23,548 nt of DNA from an uncultured Acetatifactor sp. (GTDB lineage: Bacteria > Bacillota > Clostridia > Lachnospirales > Lachnospiraceae), in the NCBI GenBank assembly GCA_934394665.1, contig CAKRRS010000039.1:1-23548 (forward strand), given 5' to 3'. Below the pieces are notes generated by a model that was given only the letters and a program-made list of their open reading frames with translations, had not been told where the DNA came from and did no database searches. The stretch's first letter is position 1. Each line of letters opens with the position of its first letter. A program made the translations under genes and the position numbers. This document shows, piece by piece, positions 1 to 9,400 of this stretch.

Positions 1-830
1 ATCACATAATCGTAGCTATAGGTGTGGACATACAATTTGTCATCCTTCTCTGCCATGAGGTCCGGCATCTTTTTCAGAGGCAGGCGGTCGATCACTTCTC
101 CGGTGTTTTTATCCAGCTGATAGAGATAATCGTCCTCTGCGGTAAAGCCATAGCCGCAGAAGATCACGTCCCCTTTCACGAGAAAATTCATGCTGTTATA
201 AGTCTGGTCGGCACTTCGCCACAGCAGTTTCTCATTTTCCAGATCATAGGCAAACATAAAGCAGCTGTCCGGCTGCGCATAACCGTTCATTACTGAAGCC
301 CCGTAAAAAATTCCGTTCTCAAGGCAGGCATTATTACCGTTGACGTACCATTTGTCTGTCGGATATTCCAGTACATACAGGCAGTTCTCACCATCGAAAA
401 TGCTGAGTTTTCCATCCTCCCACTGATAGGTATAATTTTCATCATAGAAGCAGTCCCAGTTTTCTCCGATCATGGGAAGGGAAATGTCTTCCGATGCATT
501 GTACCATTCGTCTGCAAAAGTAATATTGTTATACGTCTCGGAAAGGATTTCCAGGGAATAGGGCTGCGCCGCAGTTCCTTCCGGGTGAAATTCCGATACT
601 CCGGTGAAATCAATCGCAATTTCTTTCGGTGCAATGGGTGTTTCCCGGGATTCGGACTCGGCGAGAGCCCCGGAGGTCTCTGGTGCATCTATTTCAGTGT
701 CTATGTTGATAGTATTTTCGGTCTGGCTCTCTGCTTCGCTGTTCTGTGTTGCATTGGTCTCCCGGATGCCGCATCCCGTCAACAGGCAGGCAGTCAGCGC
801 CAATGCTATTAATTTATATTGTTTTTTCAT
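1..830 (-). CDS. Lipoprotein with PQQ-like beta-propeller repeats (3' end cut by window)
   Basis: The frame opens at ATG 828-830 and stays open to the window edge, giving 276 codons with the C-terminus missing. The N-terminus is a type II signal peptide: MKK, a hydrophobic stretch and the lipobox LTGC with Cys20, so the protein should be a membrane-anchored surface lipoprotein. A Ser/Thr/Glu-rich linker (about residues 24-65) follows. The rest has repeats of the kind seen in PQQ-like/quinoprotein propellers, such as YDLENEKLLWRS and YQLDKNTGEVIDRL, each followed by a short beta motif (DKLYVHTY). An AGAGGA ribosome site lies 5-6 nt before the start. Only 22 nt separate it from the upstream ATPase gene, so the two may be co-transcribed. 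Propeller lipoproteins usually bind ligands or partners; nothing here identifies a substrate. Confidence 0.85.
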   Translation of the reverse strand, partial: MKKQYKLIALALTACLLTGCGIRETNATQNSEAESQTENTINIDTEIDAPETSGALAESESRETPIAPKEIAIDFTGVSEFHPEGTAAQPYSLEILSETYNNITFADEWYNASEDISLPMIGENWDCFYDENYTYQWEDGKLSIFDGENCLYVLEYPTDKWYVNGNNACLENGIFYGASVMNGYAQPDSCFMFAYDLENEKLLWRSADQTYNSMNFLVKGDVIFCGYGFTAEDDYLYQLDKNTGEVIDRLPLKKMPDLMAEKDDKLYVHTYSYDYV

Positions 831-852
831 AATGTCCTCTTTCTATTTTGCT

Positions 853-2064
853 TTATTTTTCCAACAGGAAATCTACAATGTTTTTCTGCCGGATGCCTCC
901 CCGGTTGATGTGTAATAGCGTATCCATGGACAGTACTACTTTTTCATAATTATCTGTAATTGCCTCTAAAGGTGCAAATTCCCTATCTGTATTTTCCGGC
1001 GTCAAAATATAACACACCTGAACATACAGTCTTTCGTCCAGTCTGTCTGCCACAAAGTCTACTTCTGCAACACCTTGTTTTCCTATCTTTACCGTATAAC
1101 CTCTGCGGAGCAGTTCCAGATACACAATGTTTTCCAGCACTTCCGCAATATCATTATCCCGATATCCCATAACCGCATGTCGGATTCCCAGATCCGAAAG
1201 ATAATACTTTTCCTGCGTTTCCAGTATTTTCTTCCCTTTAATGTCAAATCTTACGACCTTATGAATCAAAAATGCACTTTCTAATGCCCTCAGATAATTA
1301 TAAACTGTTTCGATGCTTAGTTTTCTCCCTTGACTCTTTAAAAAATCAGTGATGGTTTTTGCCGAGAATGTATTTCCGATATTATCCATGAGATATCTGA
1401 TGATACTTTCCAGCAAGGCAGTATCTCTGATATTATTCCTTGCAATCACATCTTTTAACAGTACGGAATTATAAATATCCTGAAGATATTGTGTAATTCT
1501 GCTCTCCTCCCAAGCCATCTGATGGATGCCTGGCAGCCCTCCGAATCTGACAAAGTTGGAAAAATGATCCTGTACGGTTAGATTTGACTCTCCTTCATTG
1601 GTTTCTGCAAACGTAAGGTATTCCTTAAGATCCAGAGGATATACCCGAATTTCCACATATCTGCCTGCCAGCAATGTGGCCAGTTCCCCTGACAACAATC
1701 TTGCATTTGATCCTGTCACATAAATATCACAGTCAATATCTACGCGCAGAGAATTAATTGCCTGCTGCCAGCCGTCTACTTCCTGTATCTCATCCAGGAG
1801 AATATACAATCTTTCGGAAATTTTCTCCCCCATTTCCATCAAATACCGGTATAAGGTTTTATATTCTTTCAAATGATCATATTTTAAAGATTCAAAATTT
1901 ATATAAACAATTTGATTCGGATTTTTACCCATACCAAGCAGCTCTTGCCTTGTCAATTCCAGCAGGGCACTTTTCCCGCTTCGCCGCATTCCGGTGATTA
2001 CCTTTATGACCGGTTTATCAATAAAATCTTTGATGTTGTTCATATACTTTTCCCGAATGATCAT
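853..2064 (-). CDS. AAA family ATPase with C-terminal DUF4143 domain
   Basis: A 403-residue protein of the widespread AAA_14/DUF4143 family, whose cellular role is not established. The P-loop GMRRSGKS is at residues 25-32, Walker B YILLDE at 87-92, and a sensor-like motif TGSNARLL follows. The C-terminal part has the DUF4143 pattern with a PD-(D/E)XK-like core (EVDFVADRLDERLYVQV). Length is normal for the family. I chose ATG 2062-2064, not an ATG 17 codons upstream, because GGAGGTG (2071-2077) sits 6 nt before it; the upstream ATG has no ribosome site and lies in the promoter. The gene has its own candidate promoter and a 17-bp perfect inverted repeat upstream. No toxin or restriction partner is adjacent. 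Confidence 0.9.
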   Translation of the reverse strand: MIIREKYMNNIKDFIDKPVIKVITGMRRSGKSALLELTRQELLGMGKNPNQIVYINFESLKYDHLKEYKTLYRYLMEMGEKISERLYILLDEIQEVDGWQQAINSLRVDIDCDIYVTGSNARLLSGELATLLAGRYVEIRVYPLDLKEYLTFAETNEGESNLTVQDHFSNFVRFGGLPGIHQMAWEESRITQYLQDIYNSVLLKDVIARNNIRDTALLESIIRYLMDNIGNTFSAKTITDFLKSQGRKLSIETVYNYLRALESAFLIHKVVRFDIKGKKILETQEKYYLSDLGIRHAVMGYRDNDIAEVLENIVYLELLRRGYTVKIGKQGVAEVDFVADRLDERLYVQVCYILTPENTDREFAPLEAITDNYEKVVLSMDTLLHINRGGIRQKNIVDFLLEK

Positions 2065-2086
2065 TGCTTTCACCTCCAGTTCTTTT

Positions 2087-2115
2087 ATTATAGTATTTTT
2101 ATTCAAAAATAGCAA
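2087..2115 (-). promoter_or_regulatory. Candidate SigA-type promoter of the AAA/DUF4143 gene
   Basis: On the minus strand, TTGCTA (2110-2115; 4 of 6 consensus bases) is followed after exactly 17 nt by TATAAT (2087-2092; perfect). Transcription would start near 2080, leaving a very short leader that contains little more than the GGAGGTG ribosome site. The -35 box lies inside the left arm of the inverted repeat at 2106-2149. Confidence 0.55.
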
Positions 2116-2149
2116 TAGTTTCCAGTATATTAGAAACTATTGCTATTTT
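2106..2149. promoter_or_regulatory. 17-bp perfect inverted repeat: operator or terminator
   Basis: The arms are AAAATAGCAATAGTTTC (2106-2122) and GAAACTATTGCTATTTT (2133-2149), with a 10-nt loop and no mismatch. Two readings are possible. Read on the minus strand it has an A-tract, stem and T-tract like a bidirectional terminator, ending the M56 unit that stops at 2231. It also covers the -35 box of the ATPase gene, as a repressor-binding site would. The stem is AT-rich, which weakens the terminator reading. Confidence 0.6.
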
Positions 2150-2230
2150 ATTTATTTCTTATATAGTATGATCCTTTTATTATATATTAATCGCTCTTTC
2201 TGTCATAAGTTTTTCCGGAAACTGCCCTTC

Positions 2231-5200
2231 TCATCCCCCATTCGGCATCAGATCATTGAAAGTATCCCATGCCTCTTCCGCCGTATAATCCGCCAGCTTA
2301 AGCCACCCGGTGACACCGTTCTCGGTCTCCACACAGAGCCACTGCCTGCCGGCATCCAGATACCGGAAATAGACTCCGTGATCTGCGCTGATTGTAAAAT
2401 GTTCACTGCCTGCGTCCGGAGTCCGATAGACTTCCAGATCTTTCCTGATCCCGTGCAGGGTCGACTGCTCCGGCAGATCATAGCGGTCTGCCGGAAGTTC
2501 CGCCAGTTTTCCGTCACTTCCAATGCGGTATACGATCCGCAAATTTTCTCTTTGCAGAATATAATCATAGCTCTGAGTGGTAATAATCTGGCCGTTTTCC
2601 ACCCAGATCTCCCGGATATCCTGTGCGAAGCTTCCTGCTTCCTGTAATTCCCCGTTCTCATAGCAGAACAGGAAACTCTCGCACTGTCCGAACTCGTCCC
2701 TTCGCATCAGTGCCAGCAATATCTGTCTACCATCAGGAGTGAAGGCGTAAATGCTGTTTCCCAGATTCTGTGCCGTCCGCATCTCGCCTTGCATGGTATT
2801 CACCGCAAATATATATTGATCCAGCGGCGAATGATCCACTTCGTTTACTACCTGTGCCATTCTCGAACGCAGCAGAAGTTTCTCTGCGGTTCCGTCTCCG
2901 TCCAGATCCAACAGGGCATAAGTCTCCTGTACCGCCCGTTCGGACAGATCAAAGACAACTCCCACATTCGTCAGAATGTCCTGTCTCTGTGCTGCTGCAT
3001 AAGCATCCGCTTCCTCTGTCGTCAGATCTGCCGCCACCTTCCCGTTCCAGACCGGCTGGCTGGACAGAAGCGGAAGTTTCATCTGGGCGGTTCCGCTGCT
3101 CTGACTCAGTATCCAATAACCGTCTTCTGCAGTAAGCATGTCTGCGGAGAAATCCTGCGCCTTTGACGGCAGCTTCCAGTCCGTGACCCCGTTTTCTCCG
3201 GTCTGTCCCGAAGTATCATATTCCCGGATCGTGTCGATCCAGATGTCCAGATCTCCCTCCTGATAATCAGAAGCTGCAAAATAGTACAATCGGACACTAT
3301 CCTGTTGCTTCAGATAAGCCATCTCCTGACTGTAACTGTCAGACGTATAATATTTTCCCATGTCCTGATAAACCGTGGATTGTCCCTGTGCTGCACATCC
3401 CGAGGCTATATATCCCGGAACCATACAGTTCAGTCCGGCATCCTCCCCGGTCGCCGCATAAATGCCGTAGCTGGAGACCTGATAAGTAGCAGCAACATCC
3501 GCAAAAGAGCCGGGATTTACCTTTACATACACCCATTTTTTCGACAGTTCTGCCACGGTAGCCCAATCTTCATCCCTGGGTCCGTATTCCGCATAGACCA
3601 CTCTGGCCTGATTTTCTCCGTCCAACGGACCATTAGAATGCCGTCCTTTACTGTCGATATCTCCCAGTGACAGCAGCCAGATCTGACTGCTCTCCTCCGC
3701 AAATACCATCGGAATGTCTATAGCAGTGCCATCGGCAAAGGTATACTGTACCTTCGCCACTGCTCCCTCACCGGGACGATTCGGATCCTCCTGATAAAAA
3801 TAATACTGCATTCCCGGCTCATAAAGCAGTTCCGTCATTTCCCCGCTGCCACCCTGTAGATTCAGCAGAGCTTCCGCAGCCTTCACCGGATCCTTGTAGG
3901 TCTCATGGGCGGCGGCATCTCCGTCTAAAATCCGCTGATGCAGTTTCCGCGCTGCGACACCATCGTAGCCAAGATACTGGATGCCGTCCTGTCCGGCAAA
4001 AGACCGGGTATCCTCCAAAACAGTCACATCAAACAAGGTGCCGAATTCTTCCCTGCTGTGAATGCCCTGCTCAAATACCGCCAGCCATTCCGTTTTTGCA
4101 GTCTCATAATCCACTTCATCCGTCGCAAACTCCCCTGTTGCAGCTTCCTCGGTTGCATCTGCCCCGTCGGTTGCCCGCGCCGCATCTGCCTCAGTCTCTG
4201 CACCGCTATCCGCATTTGCAACATCCGCTGCATCCGTTCCACTACCCGGGTTACTGCACAGGCACACCACCAGTACCGCGATCACCGCTGCCGCGCCAAT
4301 CATGACCCAGAACGGCGGCTTGTGATAGTCAAGCACATGACGGATCCTGTTCTTCACATGATCTTCACCAAAAGAAAGCAAGGCACAGATAGAACCGCCC
4401 CGATAACGCTTCCATTCTCCGCCGGAAGCCTCCTCCAGCAATGTATAGGAATAGATCTTCTTGCTCTCCTCGCCGAGAAGCTTCACAACTTTTTCATCGC
4501 ATGACATCTCACAATCCATGTTCATAAGATAAAACGCGAGCCATACCAACGGGTTAAACCAATGCACACAGCAGATCAGCAGAGCTGCCGGTTTGAAAAG
4601 GTAATCCCTGCGCTGCAAATGCACTCTCTCGTGGCATAACACAACGTTTCTGCTCTCCGGATCCAGTCCCGAAGAGAGATAGATTACCGGATGCATCAGT
4701 CCCATGACAAAGGACAGATGCCCTCCATCGATCTCGCAGATCCCCGGTTCTACCTGTCTGACACCGCTGTCAGGTCGGTGAAGCCGGTTGCGCATACGCA
4801 GGTAGGAAAAGGCATGATACCCCATAAATCCTGCCATTCCAAGTAACCATACGATCGACAGGACACGGAAAGTTTGCAAAGATTCGTCCGCATTATCCCG
4901 GTTATCCACCGGGTAACCACCATCCGAGGCATTCGTAACATTACCCGGTGCCTGAATTCCGCCGACACCGTCATCTCCAATTTCATTCATGCCTTCTACG
5001 TTTCCATCCTGTCCCGGCACCGGTGCAGAACCTTCCCCATTTCCGGCTGCTCCTAAAGTCCCGCCATTCAGATTTTCCGTGTTATCCGCCCCGGACAGCA
5101 CTGCATCCACAGTATTGTCTCCAAGAAGGCTGTCATTATAAACTCCCTCATTGTCAACTGATCCGGCACTGTTCCCGGCAGTCAACTGTGCAGAGGTTGT

Positions 5201-5425
5201 CGCCATTCCTACGGTCAACAGACGCTCCGGGATCAGACTGATCCTGGTCCCCGGCAGCACCGGACAACATAACCGCACAAATACGATTCCCCACAGCAGA
5301 TAGGAACACCATTTCGGGGCTTTTTTCAGTAAAAATCTGGCCAGTATCACCAACAAAATACAATAGCTTCCCACCAGACTGAGACGCCATATACTGTCAA
5401 ACAAACGATAGATGCCTTCCACCAT
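2231..5425 (-). CDS. BlaR1/MecR1-like M56 membrane peptidase with large outer domain and C-terminal SH3-like domain (copy A)
   Basis: A 1064-residue protein. Two N-terminal membrane segments (about 12-34 and 36-58) are followed by a Gly/Asn/Asp-rich linker (70-185) and a third segment (188-210). The M56 zinc peptidase core follows: HERVH at 265-269, HWFNPLVW, then CEMSCDE with Glu306/Asp310 as likely metal-binding side. A membrane segment (373-390) leads to an outer region of about 670 residues. That region has no transpeptidase/beta-lactam sensor motifs as in BlaR1. It carries a calcium-loop-like DLDGDG (840-845) and ends in an SH3-like domain (about 1000-1064). In BlaR1 the outer domain senses a ligand and the peptidase inactivates a repressor; here the ligand and target are unknown. 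AGGAGG lies just before the ATG. It is the last gene of a four-gene run with gaps of 23-32 nt. Confidence 0.88.
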   Translation of the reverse strand: MVEGIYRLFDSIWRLSLVGSYCILLVILARFLLKKAPKWCSYLLWGIVFVRLCCPVLPGTRISLIPERLLTVGMATTSAQLTAGNSAGSVDNEGVYNDSLLGDNTVDAVLSGADNTENLNGGTLGAAGNGEGSAPVPGQDGNVEGMNEIGDDGVGGIQAPGNVTNASDGGYPVDNRDNADESLQTFRVLSIVWLLGMAGFMGYHAFSYLRMRNRLHRPDSGVRQVEPGICEIDGGHLSFVMGLMHPVIYLSSGLDPESRNVVLCHERVHLQRRDYLFKPAALLICCVHWFNPLVWLAFYLMNMDCEMSCDEKVVKLLGEESKKIYSYTLLEEASGGEWKRYRGGSICALLSFGEDHVKNRIRHVLDYHKPPFWVMIGAAAVIAVLVVCLCSNPGSGTDAADVANADSGAETEADAARATDGADATEEAATGEFATDEVDYETAKTEWLAVFEQGIHSREEFGTLFDVTVLEDTRSFAGQDGIQYLGYDGVAARKLHQRILDGDAAAHETYKDPVKAAEALLNLQGGSGEMTELLYEPGMQYYFYQEDPNRPGEGAVAKVQYTFADGTAIDIPMVFAEESSQIWLLSLGDIDSKGRHSNGPLDGENQARVVYAEYGPRDEDWATVAELSKKWVYVKVNPGSFADVAATYQVSSYGIYAATGEDAGLNCMVPGYIASGCAAQGQSTVYQDMGKYYTSDSYSQEMAYLKQQDSVRLYYFAASDYQEGDLDIWIDTIREYDTSGQTGENGVTDWKLPSKAQDFSADMLTAEDGYWILSQSSGTAQMKLPLLSSQPVWNGKVAADLTTEEADAYAAAQRQDILTNVGVVFDLSERAVQETYALLDLDGDGTAEKLLLRSRMAQVVNEVDHSPLDQYIFAVNTMQGEMRTAQNLGNSIYAFTPDGRQILLALMRRDEFGQCESFLFCYENGELQEAGSFAQDIREIWVENGQIITTQSYDYILQRENLRIVYRIGSDGKLAELPADRYDLPEQSTLHGIRKDLEVYRTPDAGSEHFTISADHGVYFRYLDAGRQWLCVETENGVTGWLKLADYTAEEAWDTFNDLMPNGG

Positions 5426-5452
5426 AAAGTCCCTCCTGTGTTTCCTGCTTCC

Positions 5453-5872
5453 CTATCCGCGGAAGCTCCGCTCTCTGTCATCCCTGTTCTGTAACGCTCC
5501 GAAGCTTATCAATTTCCCGTCCCGGCAGCTTAGGCTTGCGCAATCGCCTTCCTGCAATTCGCTGTAGATTCTGTCGGAAACTTCCAAGGTGATCTGTTCA
5601 CCCTCTTTTTCCAGGTTTTCAAAAATGACACTCTTGACATTTTCCGCCTCGGTTACTCCGGAATTTACCGTGCCGTTTGCCAGATATACCGGCTGATTCA
5701 CTGCGGCAGCCTGTCCCTTGCTGAAGACTTTTGCGCGATTCACCGTATGATATCCCCGTTGCCTGTTCCGTAAACTCCGCACCAGAAGATTCAGAAGATA
5801 TCCCAGAATTGCCACTGCGAACAGGACTGTCAATATGTTTTCCACCGGACTGAAACTTAACTGCTGCATCAT
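5453..5872 (-). CDS. Small membrane-anchored protein, DUF2500-like
   Basis: A 139-residue protein with one membrane segment (about 10-30, ILTVLFAVAILGYLLNLLV) followed by a basic stretch and a cytoplasmic-side beta-rich domain. The ending (TLEVSDRIYSELQEGDCASL, then KLISF) resembles what I know of the DUF2500 family, which has no assigned function; I hold this loosely. I start at ATG 5870-5872 because GGGGAGGT lies 7 nt upstream. An ATG eight codons earlier (5894-5896) has only a weak ribosome site and its first codons contain that better site. It sits 27 nt before peptidase copy A and 32 nt after the 189-residue gene, so all are probably one transcript. Confidence 0.75.
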   Translation of the reverse strand: MMQQLSFSPVENILTVLFAVAILGYLLNLLVRSLRNRQRGYHTVNRAKVFSKGQAAAVNQPVYLANGTVNSGVTEAENVKSVIFENLEKEGEQITLEVSDRIYSELQEGDCASLSCRDGKLISFGALQNRDDRERSFRG

Positions 5873-5904
5873 AAGCACAACCTCCCCATTTTTCATTATT
5901 TATC

Positions 5905-6474
5905 TCATTTCACAGTATCCTTTATGATATCCTTGTATACTTCCAACAGCCACCAGGAAAACGCCTGTGATTGTTTTGCTGCATTGTCGATCATGCCATC
6001 TGCAGTTGCTTTATCCTCAGCCGGTACTACCAGCAGGAACTCTTCCTCTTCTATTTTCACTCCACATAATACGGTTTTTAGATCTTTTGAGATAAGGAAC
6101 ATATTACCGGCTGTATCTCCATCGGTAGTTGTGATGCAGGAATACGATGGTTCCGCTTTTACAAAAAGTGTCGTAAATCCCGTTTCCTCATCACCAAAAA
6201 TCTTTTCTCCATCCAGCCATACATTTCCCTGAATATAATCCTCCTGATTTTTCCAGATAAAATGTGCCTTTTTCGCATGAATCTCTACCGGAACCTGTTG
6301 ATAAAATTGCGGATTCACCAACTCGACTAGCATGCCACTGCCAACATAATCATATGTTTCCTCTTTCGGAGTATCATAATATCGTAATCCGTAATCTCCG
6401 AGACACAGCAGGACTACAGCAACTATAATGATCAGAAAAATTACGATTCCTTTGTTCTTTTTACTCCAATGCAT
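5905..6474 (-). CDS. Hypothetical membrane-anchored protein between the two M56 peptidases
   Basis: A 189-residue protein that I do not recognise. The N-terminus MHWSKKNKG is followed by one hydrophobic segment (about 9-26, IVIFLIIIVAVVLLCLGDYG), so it is a signal anchor with most of the protein outside, or an uncleaved signal peptide. The outer part is predicted mixed alpha/beta and ends in a helix rich in Ala/Gln/Trp (SQAFSWWLLEVYKD). AAGGAGA lies about 8 nt before the ATG. It starts 23 nt after peptidase copy B and precedes the DUF2500-like gene by 32 nt. Position suggests a surface partner of the M56 proteins; this is inference only. Confidence 0.75.
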   Translation of the reverse strand: MHWSKKNKGIVIFLIIIVAVVLLCLGDYGLRYYDTPKEETYDYVGSGMLVELVNPQFYQQVPVEIHAKKAHFIWKNQEDYIQGNVWLDGEKIFGDEETGFTTLFVKAEPSYSCITTTDGDTAGNMFLISKDLKTVLCGVKIEEEEFLLVVPAEDKATADGMIDNAAKQSQAFSWWLLEVYKDIIKDTVK

Positions 6475-6497
6475 GATCTGTATCTCCTTTTCACACT

Positions 6498-9400
6498 TTA
6501 CCCGGCAAAATACAAGCCGCTGAAATAATCACTGTAATTCATGCCATCCCGTAACCGAAACCACCCCTTCACACCATCCGTAATCTCAATGCAGATCCAG
6601 TCCTGTGTTGCATCCAGCTTCGTCATGCGTACCTTGCTTCCTTTGGGCAGCACAAAGGTCTCATCACCGTCCGGTGTACGGTAGAGCGTTATATCCTGCC
6701 GCAGCTCCACTTCCTCCCATGCACTCAACACATATTCCTCCTGCGGCACTTCCCGGAGCTTTCCGTTCGATGTTACCTGATAGATTCTCTGAATGTAATC
6801 GTTCTGCACCACAAAATAGGGTTCGGTGATAACCATCTGTCCATCCTGTATCCATGCCTTTCGCAGATCCTGTGCGAGCCGGTCTGTTTCCACCGGTTTT
6901 CCGTCTTCATAGTGGTAGATTCGGGTCAATGGATCTACGCTTTCGCCGTCATCATACAATGCGATCAGTAGCTGTTCCCCATCCGGGCTGAAAGCGAAGA
7001 TAGAATTGCTCATATTTCCCGTGCTGTCCGGAATCTCAATCGTCTGTCCGTCTATCTCAAACACTGCATCCCGCAGGTCATAGCAATTCATCTGACCCAG
7101 TCCCAAATTTACACAAATCTTATATTCCTCGAAAGAATATCCCGTTACCGGCTCCGCAGGATGCAGAGAAATCTTCTCCGGCACACCATCGCCATCCAGA
7201 TCCAGCTGCGCCGATGTCTCAGTTTCTGTCCGCTCCGATACATCAAATACCACACCCGGATAGGCCAGAATGTCTGCTCTTTCGATGTGCTGGCTATCCG
7301 CCCCGCTAAGTGCAAACCGCATACTTATGGATGGATTACTATTGTAAATGTCATAATATCCGTCATGAACATGAAGCGTCGTGCCGCTGTTGAGCTGCAA
7401 ATCCACCGGCAGAACCGTATCGGTGACAGTATGGGTACTCATGTCAAACTCCCGAAGTACCCTCGGCATCCACTCATCCGTCATAAGATGCGCCTCATCG
7501 GGATCTGTCAGATAATAGACCTTGCCGCCGCTCCATTCCGTCACATCCGGCAGATCTTTTTGCAGCTGTGTATAGGCATCCGATGTGTCATATGCGCCCC
7601 GCTCACAGGTAACGTCATACCAGCCCGTTGCCATGATGCGTTCCGCTTGAATGCAGCGAAATACACTGCCGGACGTTCCCCAAAGTTCACTCATGGTATA
7701 GATCCCGTAATTTGAAATCTGTACATGGGGGTAATAGGTCGCATAACTGCCGGCATCCACAGGATACCAGTCCATCCAGCCCCAGTAGACCGCTCTGTCC
7801 GGTTGTCGGAGTTCGTACTCCCCATAGACCATTCTGGTACAGATATCACCGGTGAGCGGACCATATCCCGAGTCCTCCGCACTGCCCGGATCTCCAAAGG
7901 ATAAGAGCCACAGCTGCGTCATCTCCTCCGCCATGACCATGGGAATATCTACAGCAGATCCATCCGCAAAAGTATAATGTACATTCACCACAGAGCCTTC
8001 TCCCGGCCGGTCAGAGTCCTCCCGATAATAAGGATATTGCCGCCCTGCCGGATACAGCGTCTCGGTCACGGCTCCGCTTCCATCACCCAGGTGCAACAGT
8101 GACACCGCTGCCGTTACCGGATCTGTATATTTTCTATAAGTCTCGGATGCAGGTTCCTCCGCCAGTGCTTTGAATATCGCATACGCGGCATTCGTATTGT
8201 TTTCACGAACCAGCAAATCATAAGCCACTTGATCCGCTGCAAAGGAATGCTTTTCTTCGATTGCTTCCACATTAAAAACAGCGGCAAAATCTTCTCTGCT
8301 ATGAATCGTTACCTTTGCAAAATCTTCCGGTGTCTTGATGCTGTCCGGAAACTGCGCAATATTTCCACTCGTCTCCGCATTGCTGTCTACATCCGTTGCT
8401 ACCCCTGCGCTGTTGTCTGTATCCGTACGATCCGCCGTGCCTGCCCCGTTCCCACTTCCACCGAGATTGCTGCACAGACACACCGCCAGTACCACAATCA
8501 CTGCTGCCGCGCCGATCATGACCCAGAACGGCGGCTTGCGATAATCCAATACATGGCGGATCCTGTTCTTCACATGATCTTCACCAAAAGATAAAAGCGC
8601 ACAGATAGAGCCTCCCCGATACCGCTTCCATTCGCCGCCGGAAGCCTCTTCCAACAATGTATAGGAATAAATTTTCTTGCTCTCCTCGCCGAGGAGCTTC
8701 ACAACTTTTTCATCGCAGGACATCTCACAGTCCATATTCATCAGATAAAATGCCAGCCACACCAACGGGTTGAACCAGTGCACGCAGCAGATCAGCAGAG
8801 CTGCCGGTTTGAAGAGATAATCCCTGCGCTGCAGATGCACTCTCTCGTGGCACAGCACAACGTTTCTGCTCTCGGGATCTAAGCCCGAAGACAGATAGAT
8901 CACCGGATGAATCAGTCCCATGACAAAGGACAGATGCCCACCGTCGATCTCGCAGATCCCCGGTTCCACCTGTCTGACACCGCTGTCAGGTCGGTGAAGC
9001 CGGTTACGCATACGCAGGTAGGAAAAGGCATGATACCCCATAAATCCTGCCATTCCGGGCAGCCATACGATTGCAAGGACACGGAAACCTGCCGGGCGAT
9101 ACAGTGTGTATGTGACAGCTGTGCCGTTTGTATCGGTAACCGATTCCTCCATGGCTGCACCACTGCTTCCGTTTTCTGCTCCTGACATTTGCAAAGAGCC
9201 GTCCACATTGTCCCGGTTGTCAGCTAAGTAGCCACCATCTGCAGCATTACCTGCTGCCTGGCTTCCATCGGCTCCGTCTGTTCCGAATGCATTCGCATCG
9301 CTTTCGTTCCCAATTATATTTGCACTATTTCCATTTTCATTTTTTCCGTTTGCGAACCCTGCCCCCGATATCTCTCCTGCCATCCTGTCATGCAAATTTT

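Noticed and set aside
853..2064. Reading the AAA/DUF4143 gene as part of a toxin-antitoxin or restriction system
   Set aside because: No small partner gene, methylase or specificity gene is adjacent; the neighbours are sensor and lipoprotein genes.
1994..2647. Plus-strand 217-residue open frame across the ATPase promoter and the end of M56 copy A
   Set aside because: It is antisense to two well-supported genes and an inverted repeat, with no ribosome site or family likeness.
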